A DNA stretch of 64,000 nucleotides from Streptomyces lydicus. GTDB taxonomy: Bacteria; Actinomycetota; Actinomycetes; Streptomycetales; Streptomycetaceae. The first letter of the stretch is position 1. Each line of letters begins with the position of its first letter. Under the pieces are notes generated by a model. The model worked only from the letters and a program-made list of their open reading frames with translations. It made no database searches and had not been told where the DNA came from. A program made the translations under genes and the position numbers. Shown piece by piece: positions 17,410-24,708 of the stretch. The stretch spans positions 3,100,001 to 3,164,000 of the forward strand of contig NZ_CP017157.1 of assembly GCF_001729485.1 (NCBI RefSeq). The letters are read 5' to 3'.

Positions 17410-17426
17410 TCTGACTGAGTGTCAGA
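17410..17426. promoter_or_regulatory. Inverted-repeat operator, TetR-type (copy 2)
   Basis: TCTGAC-TGAGT-GTCAGA is a perfect palindrome with 6-bp arms, located between the divergent FadD19-like and enoyl-CoA hydratase genes. Its 17-bp span and TCTGA/TCAGA arms equal those of the site at 7317-7337, 10 kb away. It probably represses both divergent transcripts until an acyl- or steroid-CoA inducer is present. Confidence 0.65.
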
Positions 17427-17507
17427 AAAGCCTTGAACTCGTCGTGCGGCTCCTGCACCCTGTTCCCCGTCCGGCGCACGGCGGACCGAAGGGGTGGTGG
17501 GCAGGAC

Positions 17508-18308
17508 ATGGACGGAACCGAACATCTCACCGTGGAGCGTCAGGGCGCGACACTCGTGCTCACCCTCAACCGGCCGGAGGCGAAGAACGCCCTCTCGCTG
17601 CCGATGCTGGTGGGCCTGTACGACGGCTGGACCGCCGCCGACGAGGACGACACCGTCCGGTCCGTCGTCCTCACCGGCGCCGGCGGCACCTTCTGCGCAG
17701 GGATGGACCTCAAGGCCCTGGCGGGCGACGGCATGGCCGGCGAGCACTACCGCGACCGGCTGCGCGCCGACCCCGACCTGCACTGGAAGGCGATGCTGCG
17801 CCACCACCGCCCGCGCAAACCCGTCATCGCCGCCGTCGAGGGCCACTGCGTCGCCGGCGGCACGGAGATCCTCCAGGGCACCGACATCCGCGTCGCCGGC
17901 GAGAGCGCCACCTTCGGGCTCTACGAGGTCCGGCGCGGCCTGTTCCCGATCGGCGGCTCCACCGTCCGCCTGCCCCGCCAGATCCCGCGCACCCACGCCC
18001 TGGAGATGCTGCTCACCGGCCGGCCCTACCCGGCGCCCGAGGCCGCCCGCATCGGCCTGATCGGCCACGTCGTGCCGGACGGCGGCGCCCTGGACAAGGC
18101 CCTGGAGATCGCCGGACGGATCAACGCCTGCGGGCCGCTCGCCGTCGAGGCCGTCAAGGCGTCCGTCTACGAGACCGCCGAGCTGACCGAGACCGACGGG
18201 CTCAAGGCCGAACTCGCCCGCGGCTGGCCCGTCTTCGACACCGCCGACGCCAAGGAAGGCGCCCGGGCCTTCGCGGAGAAGCGGCCCCCCGTCTACCGGC
18301 GCGCCTGA
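17508..18308 (+). CDS. Enoyl-CoA hydratase/crotonase (EchA19-like)
   Basis: 266 aa, a typical crotonase monomer. The two oxyanion-hole segments are visible (GGTFCAGMDLKAL and EGHCVAGGTEIL), as is the acid/base Glu region GLYEVRRGLFPIGG. It adds water across the 2,3 double bond of an enoyl-CoA. Gene position, divergent from the FadD19-like ligase and upstream of DUF35 and two thiolase-like genes, is the same as echA19 in mycobacteria, so a steroid-derived enoyl-CoA is the likely substrate. The ATG at 17508 follows a weak GGGCAGG site. The next gene begins 16 bp downstream, so these four plus-strand genes form one operon. Confidence 0.85.
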   Translation: MDGTEHLTVERQGATLVLTLNRPEAKNALSLPMLVGLYDGWTAADEDDTVRSVVLTGAGGTFCAGMDLKALAGDGMAGEHYRDRLRADPDLHWKAMLRHHRPRKPVIAAVEGHCVAGGTEILQGTDIRVAGESATFGLYEVRRGLFPIGGSTVRLPRQIPRTHALEMLLTGRPYPAPEAARIGLIGHVVPDGGALDKALEIAGRINACGPLAVEAVKASVYETAELTETDGLKAELARGWPVFDTADAKEGARAFAEKRPPVYRRA

Positions 18309-18324
18309 CGTCAAGGAGAGCATT

Positions 18325-19281
18325 GTGCAAGAGGTGCCAGCGGTCCTCACCGCACCACTCGTCGTGGAATTCCCCTTCACCCGCTCGCTCGGCCCGGTCC
18401 AGGGCGCCTTCCTCACCGGGCTCCGCGAGCGCACCGTCCTCGGCGTGACCTGCCAGGACGGCAGGGTGCTCGTACCACCCGTGGAGTACGACCCGGCCAC
18501 CGCCGAGGAGCTGTCCGACCTGGTCGAGGTCGCCCCCACCGGCACCGTCACCACCTGGGCGTGGAACCCCGCGCCCCGGCGCGGCCAGCCCCTGAGCACC
18601 CCGTTCGCCTGGGTGCTCGTACGGCTCGACGGCGCCGACAGCGCGCTGCTGCACGCCCTGGACGCTCCCGGTCCCGACGCGGTGCGCACCGGCATGCGGG
18701 TCCGGATCCGCTGGGCCGCCGAGCGCACCGGCGCCATCACCGACATCGCCTGCTTCGAACCGTCCGACGCCGCGCCGCCGGCCACCGGGCCCGTGCCGCA
18801 CGACGGCGCGTTCGCCGACCCCGTCACCGGCATCACCGCCCCCGCCCGGCTCGACTACACCTACGCCCCCGGCCGCGCCCAGTCCCGCTACCTCCAGGCG
18901 CTCACCGACCGCAGGACCGTCGGCGAACGCTGCCCGGCCTGCCGCAAGGTGTACGTCCCGCCCCGCGGCGCCTGCCCCACCTGCGGCGTCGCCACCGACA
19001 CCCAGGTCGAGGTCGGCCCGCGCGGCACCGTCACCACCTTCTGCATCGTCAACATCAAGGCGAAGAACCTGGACATCGAGGTCCCCTACGTCTACGCCCA
19101 CATCGCCCTGGACGGCGCCGACCTGGCCCTGCACGCCCGGATCGGCGGCATCCCCTACGACCGGGTCCGCATGGGACTGCGGGTGGAACCCGTATGGACC
19201 GAGGGCGGCCGCTTCCCCGACCACTACCGCCCCACCGGCGAACCCGACGCCGACTACGACAGCTACAAGGAGCTGATCTGA
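18325..19281 (+). CDS. Double DUF35 (OB-fold, zinc-ribbon) acyl-CoA-binding protein
   Basis: 318 aa with two DUF35 units. The C-terminal unit has an intact rubredoxin-like zinc ribbon, CPACRKVYVPPRGACPTC, followed by an OB fold (GTVTTFCIVNI). The N-terminal unit has kept the OB fold (TGTVTTWAWNPAP) but its ribbon is degenerate (TCQDGRVLVPPVEYDP, a single Cys). DUF35 proteins act as partners of thiolase-like enzymes, as ChsH2 does for the aldolase Ltp2 in steroid side-chain removal. The GTG start has AAGGAGAG 4-5 nt upstream. Its TGA overlaps the next ATG (TGATG), so it is translationally coupled to the first thiolase-like gene, and it occupies the place of Rv3521 in M. tuberculosis. Confidence 0.8.
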   Translation: MQEVPAVLTAPLVVEFPFTRSLGPVQGAFLTGLRERTVLGVTCQDGRVLVPPVEYDPATAEELSDLVEVAPTGTVTTWAWNPAPRRGQPLSTPFAWVLVRLDGADSALLHALDAPGPDAVRTGMRVRIRWAAERTGAITDIACFEPSDAAPPATGPVPHDGAFADPVTGITAPARLDYTYAPGRAQSRYLQALTDRRTVGERCPACRKVYVPPRGACPTCGVATDTQVEVGPRGTVTTFCIVNIKAKNLDIEVPYVYAHIALDGADLALHARIGGIPYDRVRMGLRVEPVWTEGGRFPDHYRPTGEPDADYDSYKELI

Positions 19282-20339
19282 TGCGCGAGGTCGCCGTCGT
19301 CGCCTTCGGGCAGAGCCGTCACGTCCGCGACAGCGCGGAGACCTCCGAGGTCGAGATGCTGATGCCGGTCCTCCACGACGTGCTGGCCCGCACCGGCCTC
19401 ACCGCCGGCGAGATCGACTTCACCTGCTCCGGCTCCGCCGACTACCTCGCCGGCCGGGCGTTCTCCTTCACCATGGCTCTCGACGGCGTCGGAGCCTGGC
19501 CGCCGATCTCCGAGTCGCACGTCGAGATGGACGGCGCCTGGGCGCTGTACGAGGCGTGGGTGAAGATCCTCACCGGCGAGGCCGAGACCGCACTGGTCTA
19601 CGCCTACGGGAAGTCCTCACCCGGCGAGGTCCGCGATGTCCTCACCCGCCAGCTCGACCCGTACTACCTCGCCCCGCTCTGGCCCGACTCGGTGGCGCTC
19701 GCCGCCCTCCAGGCCCGGGCGCTGATCGACGCCGGCCTCACCGACGAGCGGGAGCTGGCCGGCATCGCCGCCCGCAGCCGCGCCGCCGCCGCGGCGAACC
19801 CGTACGCCCAGCTGCGCGGTGCCGTGCCCGTCGGCGAGCCGCTCGCCGCCCCGCTGCGCACCGGCGACTGCCCGCCCGTCAGCGACGGCGCGGCCGCCGT
19901 CGTCCTCGCCGCCGGCGACACCGCCCGGCGGCTGACCGAGCGCCCCGCCTGGATCCGCGGGCTCGACCACCGCATCGAGGCGCACAGCCCGGGCGTCCGC
20001 GACCTCACCGACTCACCTTCCACCCGGCTCGCCGCCGAACGCGCCGGCTACTTCGAACGGCCGGTGGACACCGCCGAGTTGCACGCCCCCTTCACCTCCC
20101 AGGAGGTGGTGCTGCGCCGCGCCCTGGACCTCGGCGGCACGGCCGGCGCCGACGTCCGGATCAACCCGTCCGGCGGCGCGCTGGCCGCCAACCCCGTCAT
20201 GGCCGCCGGCCTGATCCGCATCGGCGAGGCCGCCGCCCGCATTCAGCGGGGCGAGTCCGAACGCGCCCTCGCGCACGCCACCTCGGGCCCGTGCCTGCAG
20301 CAGAACCTGGTCGCCGTCCTGGAAGGAGAGGCGCGATGA
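19281..20339 (+). CDS. Thiolase-like protein lacking the catalytic Cys (Ltp4-like)
   Basis: 352 aa with the SCP2-thiolase fold: N-terminal VAVVAFGQSRH, the NPSGGALAANPVMAAG loop and the C-terminal GPCLQQN segment. At the place where thiolases have the acyl-carrying Cys (CxSG), this protein reads VEMDGAWAL, so Glu82 replaces it and a normal Claisen/thiolysis mechanism is not possible. The length is close to that recalled for M. tuberculosis Ltp4 (Rv3522). Together with the DUF35 neighbour it may be an aldolase that splits a beta-hydroxyacyl-CoA side chain, in the manner of Ltp2-ChsH2. It overlaps the following gene by ATGA, and the two thiolase-like proteins probably act together. Confidence 0.82.
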   Translation: MREVAVVAFGQSRHVRDSAETSEVEMLMPVLHDVLARTGLTAGEIDFTCSGSADYLAGRAFSFTMALDGVGAWPPISESHVEMDGAWALYEAWVKILTGEAETALVYAYGKSSPGEVRDVLTRQLDPYYLAPLWPDSVALAALQARALIDAGLTDERELAGIAARSRAAAAANPYAQLRGAVPVGEPLAAPLRTGDCPPVSDGAAAVVLAAGDTARRLTERPAWIRGLDHRIEAHSPGVRDLTDSPSTRLAAERAGYFERPVDTAELHAPFTSQEVVLRRALDLGGTAGADVRINPSGGALAANPVMAAGLIRIGEAAARIQRGESERALAHATSGPCLQQNLVAVLEGEAR

Positions 20340-21514
20340 GCAACGCGGCGCACAAGGAGCCGGTGGCCGTCGTCGGCATCGGCCAGACCAAGCACGTCGC
20401 CGCACGCCGCGACGTCTCGCTCGCCGGACTCGTCCGCGAGGCCGCCCGGCGCGCCCTCGACGACGCCGAGCTGACCTGGGCGGACATCGACGCGGTGGTG
20501 ATCGGCAAGGCTCCCGACTTCTTCGAGGGCGTCATGATGCCCGAGCTCTACCTCGCCGACGCCCTGGGCGCCGTCGGCAAACCCGTGCTGCGGGTGCACA
20601 CCGCCGGCTCCGTCGGCGGCTCCACCGCCCTGGTCGCCACGAACCTCGTCGCCGCCCGGGTCCACCGCACCGTCCTCACCCTCGCCTTCGAGAAGCAGTC
20701 CGAGTCCAACGCGATGTGGGGACTGTCGCTGCCGATCCCGTTCCAGCAGCCGCTGCTCGCCGGCGCCGGCGGCTTCTTCGCCCCGCACGTGCGCGCCTAC
20801 ATGCGGCGCACCGGCGCCCCCGCCACCGTCGGCTCCCTCGTCGCCTACAAGGACCGCCGCAACGCCCTGAAGAACCCCTACGCGCACCTCCACGAGGAGG
20901 ACATCACCCTGGAGAAGGTGCAGTCCTCGCCCATGCTCTGGGACCCGATCCGCTACTCCGAGACCTGCCCGTCCTCCGACGGCGCCTGCGCCATGGTCCT
21001 CACCGACCGCGCCGGGGCCGCGCGCGCACCCCGCCCGGCGGCCTGGGTGCACGGCGGGGCGATGCGCAGCGAACCGACCCTCTTCGCCGGCAAGGACTTC
21101 GTCTCCCCGCAGGCCGGCAAGGACTGCGCGGCGGACGTCTACCGGCAGGCCGGCCTCACCGACCCGCGCCGGCAGATCGACGCGGTGGAGATGTACGTCC
21201 CCTTCAGCTGGTACGAGCCGATGTGGCTGGAGAACCTCGGCTTCGCCGAGGAGGGCGAGGGCTGGAAGCTCACCGAGGCCGGCGTCACCGCACTCGACGG
21301 CGACCTCCCGGTCAACCCCTCCGGCGGAGTGCTCTCCACCAACCCCATCGGCGCCTCCGGCATGCTCCGCTTCGCCGAGGCCGCCCTCCAGGTACGCGGC
21401 CAGGCCGGCGCACACCAAGTCGACGGCGCGCGGCGGGCGTTGGGGCACGCGTACGGCGGCGGCTCCCAGTTCTTCGCGATGTGGCTGGTCGGCGCCGACT
21501 CACCGGCCGCCTGA
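20336..21514 (+). CDS. Thiolase-like protein, second subunit (Ltp3-like)
   Basis: 392 aa, SCP2-thiolase fold (VAVVGIGQTKH, VNPSGGVLSTNPIGASG, HAYGGGSQ). In the nucleophile region it reads RVHTAGSVGGSTAL, placing Ser92 where the Cys of an active thiolase should be. The length agrees with M. tuberculosis Ltp3 (Rv3523, about 394 aa). GAAGGAGAG precedes the ATG. Known work on Rhodococcus showed ltp3 and ltp4 to be required for degrading C24-branched sterol side chains, which fits the company of a FadD19-like ligase here. It is the last gene of the operon, followed by a hairpin. Confidence 0.82.
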   Translation: MSNAAHKEPVAVVGIGQTKHVAARRDVSLAGLVREAARRALDDAELTWADIDAVVIGKAPDFFEGVMMPELYLADALGAVGKPVLRVHTAGSVGGSTALVATNLVAARVHRTVLTLAFEKQSESNAMWGLSLPIPFQQPLLAGAGGFFAPHVRAYMRRTGAPATVGSLVAYKDRRNALKNPYAHLHEEDITLEKVQSSPMLWDPIRYSETCPSSDGACAMVLTDRAGAARAPRPAAWVHGGAMRSEPTLFAGKDFVSPQAGKDCAADVYRQAGLTDPRRQIDAVEMYVPFSWYEPMWLENLGFAEEGEGWKLTEAGVTALDGDLPVNPSGGVLSTNPIGASGMLRFAEAALQVRGQAGAHQVDGARRALGHAYGGGSQFFAMWLVGADSPAA

Positions 21515-21518
21515 GCCG

Positions 21519-21546
21519 GGGGCGTGCCGCCCGCCGCACACGCCCC
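21519..21546 (+). terminator. Hairpin after the thiolase-like genes
   Basis: GGGGCGTG (21519-21526) pairs with CACGCCCC (21539-21546), starting 4 bp after the stop codon. It is a plausible terminator of the sterol-type operon. Confidence 0.5.
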
Positions 21547-21642
21547 ACCGCCACCACCCCACCGCCCCGCCACGTCCTCTGTCCGTCCCCCGGGACAGTG
21601 GTTAGGCTGACCGCGACGACGAACCGGGAGGAGCGAGGACAC

Positions 21643-21882
21643 GTGGCCAACAGCATCACCGAGCAGCGGCTCGCGGGCGGGCCCAGGCCCGAACTCGACC
21701 TGACGCAGGCCGAGTGGCAGTCGAGCACCCAGGGCGTGGGCGACGTCCAGGTCGCCTTCGTCGAGGGCTACATCGCCCTGCGCAACCGCCGCAGCCCGGA
21801 GATCCCGGCAGTGATCTTCTCCCCGGGCGAGTGGCGCGCCTTCGTCCTCGACGCCCGCGACGGCGCCTTCGACCTGACGTGA
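21643..21882 (+). CDS. DUF397 domain protein
   Basis: 79 aa. The family pattern is clear: an N-terminal W-x-SS start (AEWQSSTQG), VAFVEGYIALRNRRSPE, and the signature FSPGEWRAFVLDARDGAFD. DUF397 proteins are small actinomycete proteins usually encoded beside an XRE-type helix-turn-helix regulator (the AbaA-orfA/WhiJ-type toxin-antitoxin-like pairs), and they control development. Here no such regulator is adjacent, so this is an orphan copy that would have to work with a distant partner. The GTG at 21643 has GCGAGG about 5 nt upstream. Confidence 0.85.
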   Translation: MANSITEQRLAGGPRPELDLTQAEWQSSTQGVGDVQVAFVEGYIALRNRRSPEIPAVIFSPGEWRAFVLDARDGAFDLT

Positions 21883-21922
21883 CGCCCGGTGGCCGACGGC
21901 CGACGACCCCGCCGGCCGCCGG

Positions 21923-22651
21923 TCAGGTGAGCACCACGCACCCCCGCGCCCGCAGCGCCCGGACCGGCTCCGCCCCGTCGTCCACCGCGTTCCAGCGCAG
22001 ATCCAGCTTCTCCAGCGACGGCATCCCGGCCACCCACGGCGGCAGCTCCCCGAGACGGTTGCCGCGCAGATCGAGCCGGCGGAGCAGCGGCAGCGCGCGC
22101 AGCTCCTCGGGCAGGCGCGGCAGCGCGTTGTCCCGCAGCTCCAGCACCCGCAGCTCGCCCAGCGCCGCGGTCCCGGCGGGCAGTCCGGTGAGCGCGTTGC
22201 CGCCCAGCCACAGCTCCCGCAGCCGCCCGAGCCGGCCCAGTGACCCCGGCAGCGCGGTCAACGCCGCCCGCTGCGCCCGGAGTTCGACCAGCCCCGCCAT
22301 CGCCCCCAGCGCCGCCGGCAGCCGCCCGAGCGGGTTGTCGCCGACGTTGAGGTAGCCGAGCCGGTCCAGCCTGCCCAGGGTGTCCGGCAGCGCGGTCAGC
22401 CGGTTGTCGTGCAGATAGAGGAAGCGGGTCAGACCGGCCAGGTCACCGATCTCGTCGGGTACGGACGCCAGCGCGTTGTGGCCGAGGTCCAGGGTGTGCA
22501 GCCGGCGCAGCCCGCCGAGCGCCGCGGGGACCTCGGTCAGCGCGTTGTCGGCGAGGATCAGCACCTCCCAGTCCGCGCGCCGCCAGACCTCCGGCGGTAC
22601 CGCGCCGAGGCCCGCCTGCCACAGGTTGAGCGTCCGGGGTCCGGTGGTCAC
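21923..22651 (-). CDS. Leucine-rich repeat protein
   Basis: 242 aa made almost wholly of about nine 23-residue leucine-rich repeats with the pattern LxxLxLxxNxLxxLPxxLG (for example LHTLDLGHNALASVPDEIG). There is no signal peptide or kinase/GTPase domain, so it is a cytosolic protein-binding solenoid of unknown partner. GTG at 22651 is chosen for its AAGGGGAG site 9 nt upstream; another in-frame GTG at 22687, only 2 bp after the upstream stop codon, is possible and would add 12 residues. It is the third gene of a minus-strand unit with the small ORF and the mycothiol-type isomerase gene. Confidence 0.82.
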   Translation of the reverse strand: MTTGPRTLNLWQAGLGAVPPEVWRRADWEVLILADNALTEVPAALGGLRRLHTLDLGHNALASVPDEIGDLAGLTRFLYLHDNRLTALPDTLGRLDRLGYLNVGDNPLGRLPAALGAMAGLVELRAQRAALTALPGSLGRLGRLRELWLGGNALTGLPAGTAALGELRVLELRDNALPRLPEELRALPLLRRLDLRGNRLGELPPWVAGMPSLEKLDLRWNAVDDGAEPVRALRARGCVVLT

Positions 22652-22689
22652 GGCCGGTGTCTCCCCTTTCCGGAGGTCCGTCGTCACGG

Positions 22690-23427
22690 CTACGGCCAGT
22701 CGAGCAGCTCGGGCAGCGCCGACCCGGCCCCCGGCCGGAGGCAGTCCAGCGGGTGCCGGGGCGCGCGTCCGGCCATCCAGGCCGCCAGGTCGGTGAGCCG
22801 GCCGCGCACGGTCACCTCCGGCGCGGCCCCGGCACCGTACCGCCGCGAGAACTCCGTGTCGGTCGCCGCCAATATCAGCGTCAGGTCGTGCGGCGCGCGG
22901 GGCGCGAGGTAATCGAGGAGGTGGTGGCACAGCTCCGGCGGCCAGTCCTGCGGGCCCGGTCCGAGCCGGGCGTCCGCCAGATGGATCTCCAACTCCCGCC
23001 ACCAGCAGGTCAATGCGGTCCGCAGATCACCGTCGCGGTAGCGCACCGGACGCGACCAGTCGGCCGGGCCGACCGCCGCCCAGGCCGCCGACGCCTCGTC
23101 CAGCGCCGCCGCCACCGCCCCGGCCAGCGCCGCCGCGTCGCGCAGCGCACCGGCCTCGATCGCCGCCGCGCGCGCGGGCCGGCCCCCGTCGTACGGCTCG
23201 ACCAGCTCACCGCGCAGCGCGTAACGGGCCTGCCGGGCCATCGCCAGGCCGATGCCCTCGATGTGCGAGAGGACATGGGCGCGCGACCAGCCGGGCAGCT
23301 CGCTCGGCTCCCGGGTCACGGCATCGGTCAGCCCGGGCAGCAGGGCCCGCAGCCGCTGCCCGGCCGCCTCGATCGCTTCCCGGATCTCCTCGGGACGCCA
23401 GGGGCGCCCGGTCGTCGTCAGGTCCAC
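22690..23427 (-). CDS. Maleylpyruvate isomerase-family mycothiol-dependent enzyme
   Basis: 245 aa, a DinB-like four-helix bundle of the MDMPI group. The presumed metal ligands are the His in VLSHIEG and the Glu/His pair in WWRELEIHLADAR, followed by a C-terminal domain ending in DLAAWMAGRAPRHPLD. Such enzymes use mycothiol as cofactor for isomerisation or S-transfer reactions; the individual substrate is unknown. The GTG start at 23427 has GAAGGAA 6 nt upstream. It overlaps the end of a 45-codon reading frame by 10 bp, suggesting translational coupling. Confidence 0.82.
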   Translation of the reverse strand: MDLTTTGRPWRPEEIREAIEAAGQRLRALLPGLTDAVTREPSELPGWSRAHVLSHIEGIGLAMARQARYALRGELVEPYDGGRPARAAAIEAGALRDAAALAGAVAAALDEASAAWAAVGPADWSRPVRYRDGDLRTALTCWWRELEIHLADARLGPGPQDWPPELCHHLLDYLAPRAPHDLTLILAATDTEFSRRYGAGAAPEVTVRGRLTDLAAWMAGRAPRHPLDCLRPGAGSALPELLDWP

Positions 23428-23555
23428 AGCGGTTCCTTCGTCCAGGGGCCGGCGGTACGGCGGTACGAGAAGGTCAGCGCGGCCGGATCGAACGCGGGCA
23501 GGTCATCACCCGCGAAGACCGCTGGTTCGCACAGGAGTTGGCGCAGATCAGGCAT
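23418..23555 (-). CDS. Small protein, 45 aa, coupled to the isomerase gene
   Basis: An ATG with a good GGGGGAG site 4 nt upstream opens a 45-codon frame (MPDLRQLLCEPAVFAGDDLP start, ending KEPLWT) whose stop lies inside the isomerase gene start. The Shine-Dalgarno, the coupling and the divergent promoter region directly upstream suggest it is translated. It resembles no family I know; it could be a leader peptide or the remains of a longer protein. Confidence 0.45.
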   Translation of the reverse strand: MPDLRQLLCEPAVFAGDDLPAFDPAALTFSYRRTAGPWTKEPLWT

Positions 23556-23572
23556 GGAGCTCCCCCTGAGTG

Positions 23573-23601
23573 CTAATGGTTGTTCGCGACGTTACCATTA
23601 G
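23573..23601. promoter_or_regulatory. Operator of the CGNR regulator gene
   Basis: Perfect 8-bp arms CTAATGGT and ACCATTAG around a 13-nt spacer. The right arm ends 4 bp before the ATG of the CGNR gene and the left arm is 17 bp from the divergent small-ORF start. Bound protein would block both, so autoregulation is likely. Confidence 0.6.
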
Positions 23602-23605
23602 ACGC

Positions 23606-24214
23606 ATGACCGCCACACGCCTCGCCCTGAAACTCGCCGTCACCCTCCGCCACGACGGCCACGGCGGAGTCACCGACGACCTCGCCGACACCGAGGGACT
23701 CGCGGTCTGGCTGCGCGAGCACGCCGCCCTCCTGGACGGCACGACGGTCCCGGCCGCGCCGGACGAGGCACTCCTCACCGCCGTACGGGAGCTGCGCGCC
23801 GCCGTCCGCTCGCTGTTCGCGCGCGCCGTACGGCCGGGACCGCCCAGCGCCGCCGACGCCCACCGGCTGCCCCCCGAGGACGAGGCGATCCGCCGGCTGA
23901 ACGCCGCCGCCGCGCGCGTGCCCACCGCCCCGCAGCTCACCTGGGAGCCCGGCGCACCCCCCGCGCTGCGCCTGCTCCCGACCGGCTCCCCGCCCGCCGC
24001 CGACACGGTCCTCGCCGCGCTGGCCCGCGCCGCCCTCACCTTCCTCGACGGTCCCGAACGGGCCCTGCTGCGGGCCTGCCCGGCCCCGCGCTGCGTGCGC
24101 TACTTCGTCAAGGACCACGCCCGCCAGGAATGGTGCACCCCCTCCTGCGGCAACCGCGCCCGGGTCGCCCGCCACCACGAGCGGCACCGCGAAGGGCGCG
24201 GCGACGCCTCGTAG
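23606..24214 (+). CDS. CGNR zinc-finger (ABATE domain) transcription factor
   Basis: 202 aa. The N-terminal ABATE region (DLADTEGLAVWLREHAALL and a helical stretch with AVRELRAAVRSLF) is followed by a C-terminal CGNR zinc finger, CPAPRCVRYFVKDHARQEWC then SCGNRARVARHHERHR. The four Cys bind zinc and the CGNR-R-HH tail contacts DNA. Members are stress-related or metabolite-sensing regulators. Start at 23606 because it immediately follows the palindromic operator; there is no Shine-Dalgarno, so the mRNA may be leaderless or nearly so. The most likely target is the divergent small ORF/isomerase/LRR unit and the gene itself. Confidence 0.85.
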   Translation: MTATRLALKLAVTLRHDGHGGVTDDLADTEGLAVWLREHAALLDGTTVPAAPDEALLTAVRELRAAVRSLFARAVRPGPPSAADAHRLPPEDEAIRRLNAAAARVPTAPQLTWEPGAPPALRLLPTGSPPAADTVLAALARAALTFLDGPERALLRACPAPRCVRYFVKDHARQEWCTPSCGNRARVARHHERHREGRGDAS

Positions 24215-24224
24215 GGTGGGCGGC

Positions 24225-24620
24225 ATGACGGGCGAACGCGATCTCCAGGTCCTGCTGCGCGGCATGCGGCCGGAACTGCACCAGGGCCGGTACGTCTTCA
24301 CCAGCGTGTCCGGGGCGATCCCCCCGGGCCTCGCCCCGGTGGTCACCGTCGCCGAACCCGAAGGACTCACCCTCGTCCTCCGCCAGGAGGAAGCCGACCG
24401 CACCGGCCTGGCCTACGACTACGTCGCCGCCTGGATCACCCTGCGGGTGCACTCCGCGCTGGACGCCGTCGGCCTGACCGCCGCCGTCGCCACCGCCCTC
24501 GCCGACGCCGGCCTCAGCTGCAACGTCGTCGCCGGGTTCCACCACGATCACCTCTTCGTGCCCCACGAAGCGGCCGACGAGGCGCTGCGCCACCTCGGTG
24601 AACTGGCCGACCGGGCCTGA
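24225..24620 (+). CDS. ACT-domain-like conserved protein
   Basis: 131 aa, resembling small bacterial proteins with an ACT-like fold (PELHQGRYVFTSV at the N-terminus, and a second beta-alpha-beta unit including VVAGFHHDHLFVP). ACT folds bind amino acids, but no enzyme is fused here and the function of this family is unknown. The gene starts 10 bp after the CGNR gene. A TAGGGT box placed 7 nt before the ATG suggests its own leaderless transcript. Confidence 0.7.
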   Translation: MTGERDLQVLLRGMRPELHQGRYVFTSVSGAIPPGLAPVVTVAEPEGLTLVLRQEEADRTGLAYDYVAAWITLRVHSALDAVGLTAAVATALADAGLSCNVVAGFHHDHLFVPHEAADEALRHLGELADRA

Positions 24621-24708
24621 AACGGGGGCGCCACGGGCCCGGCGCACCCGGTGTCGCTCACCCCGACGTCCGCGCGGCGCGTGCGCCCGGGCCACGTACG
24701 ATGGCGGC

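Noticed and set aside
17304..18836. N-terminal extension of the FadD19-like ligase
   Set aside because: The open frame continues upstream only as antisense of the hydratase and DUF35 genes; GGAGGAG before GTG 17303 fixes the start.
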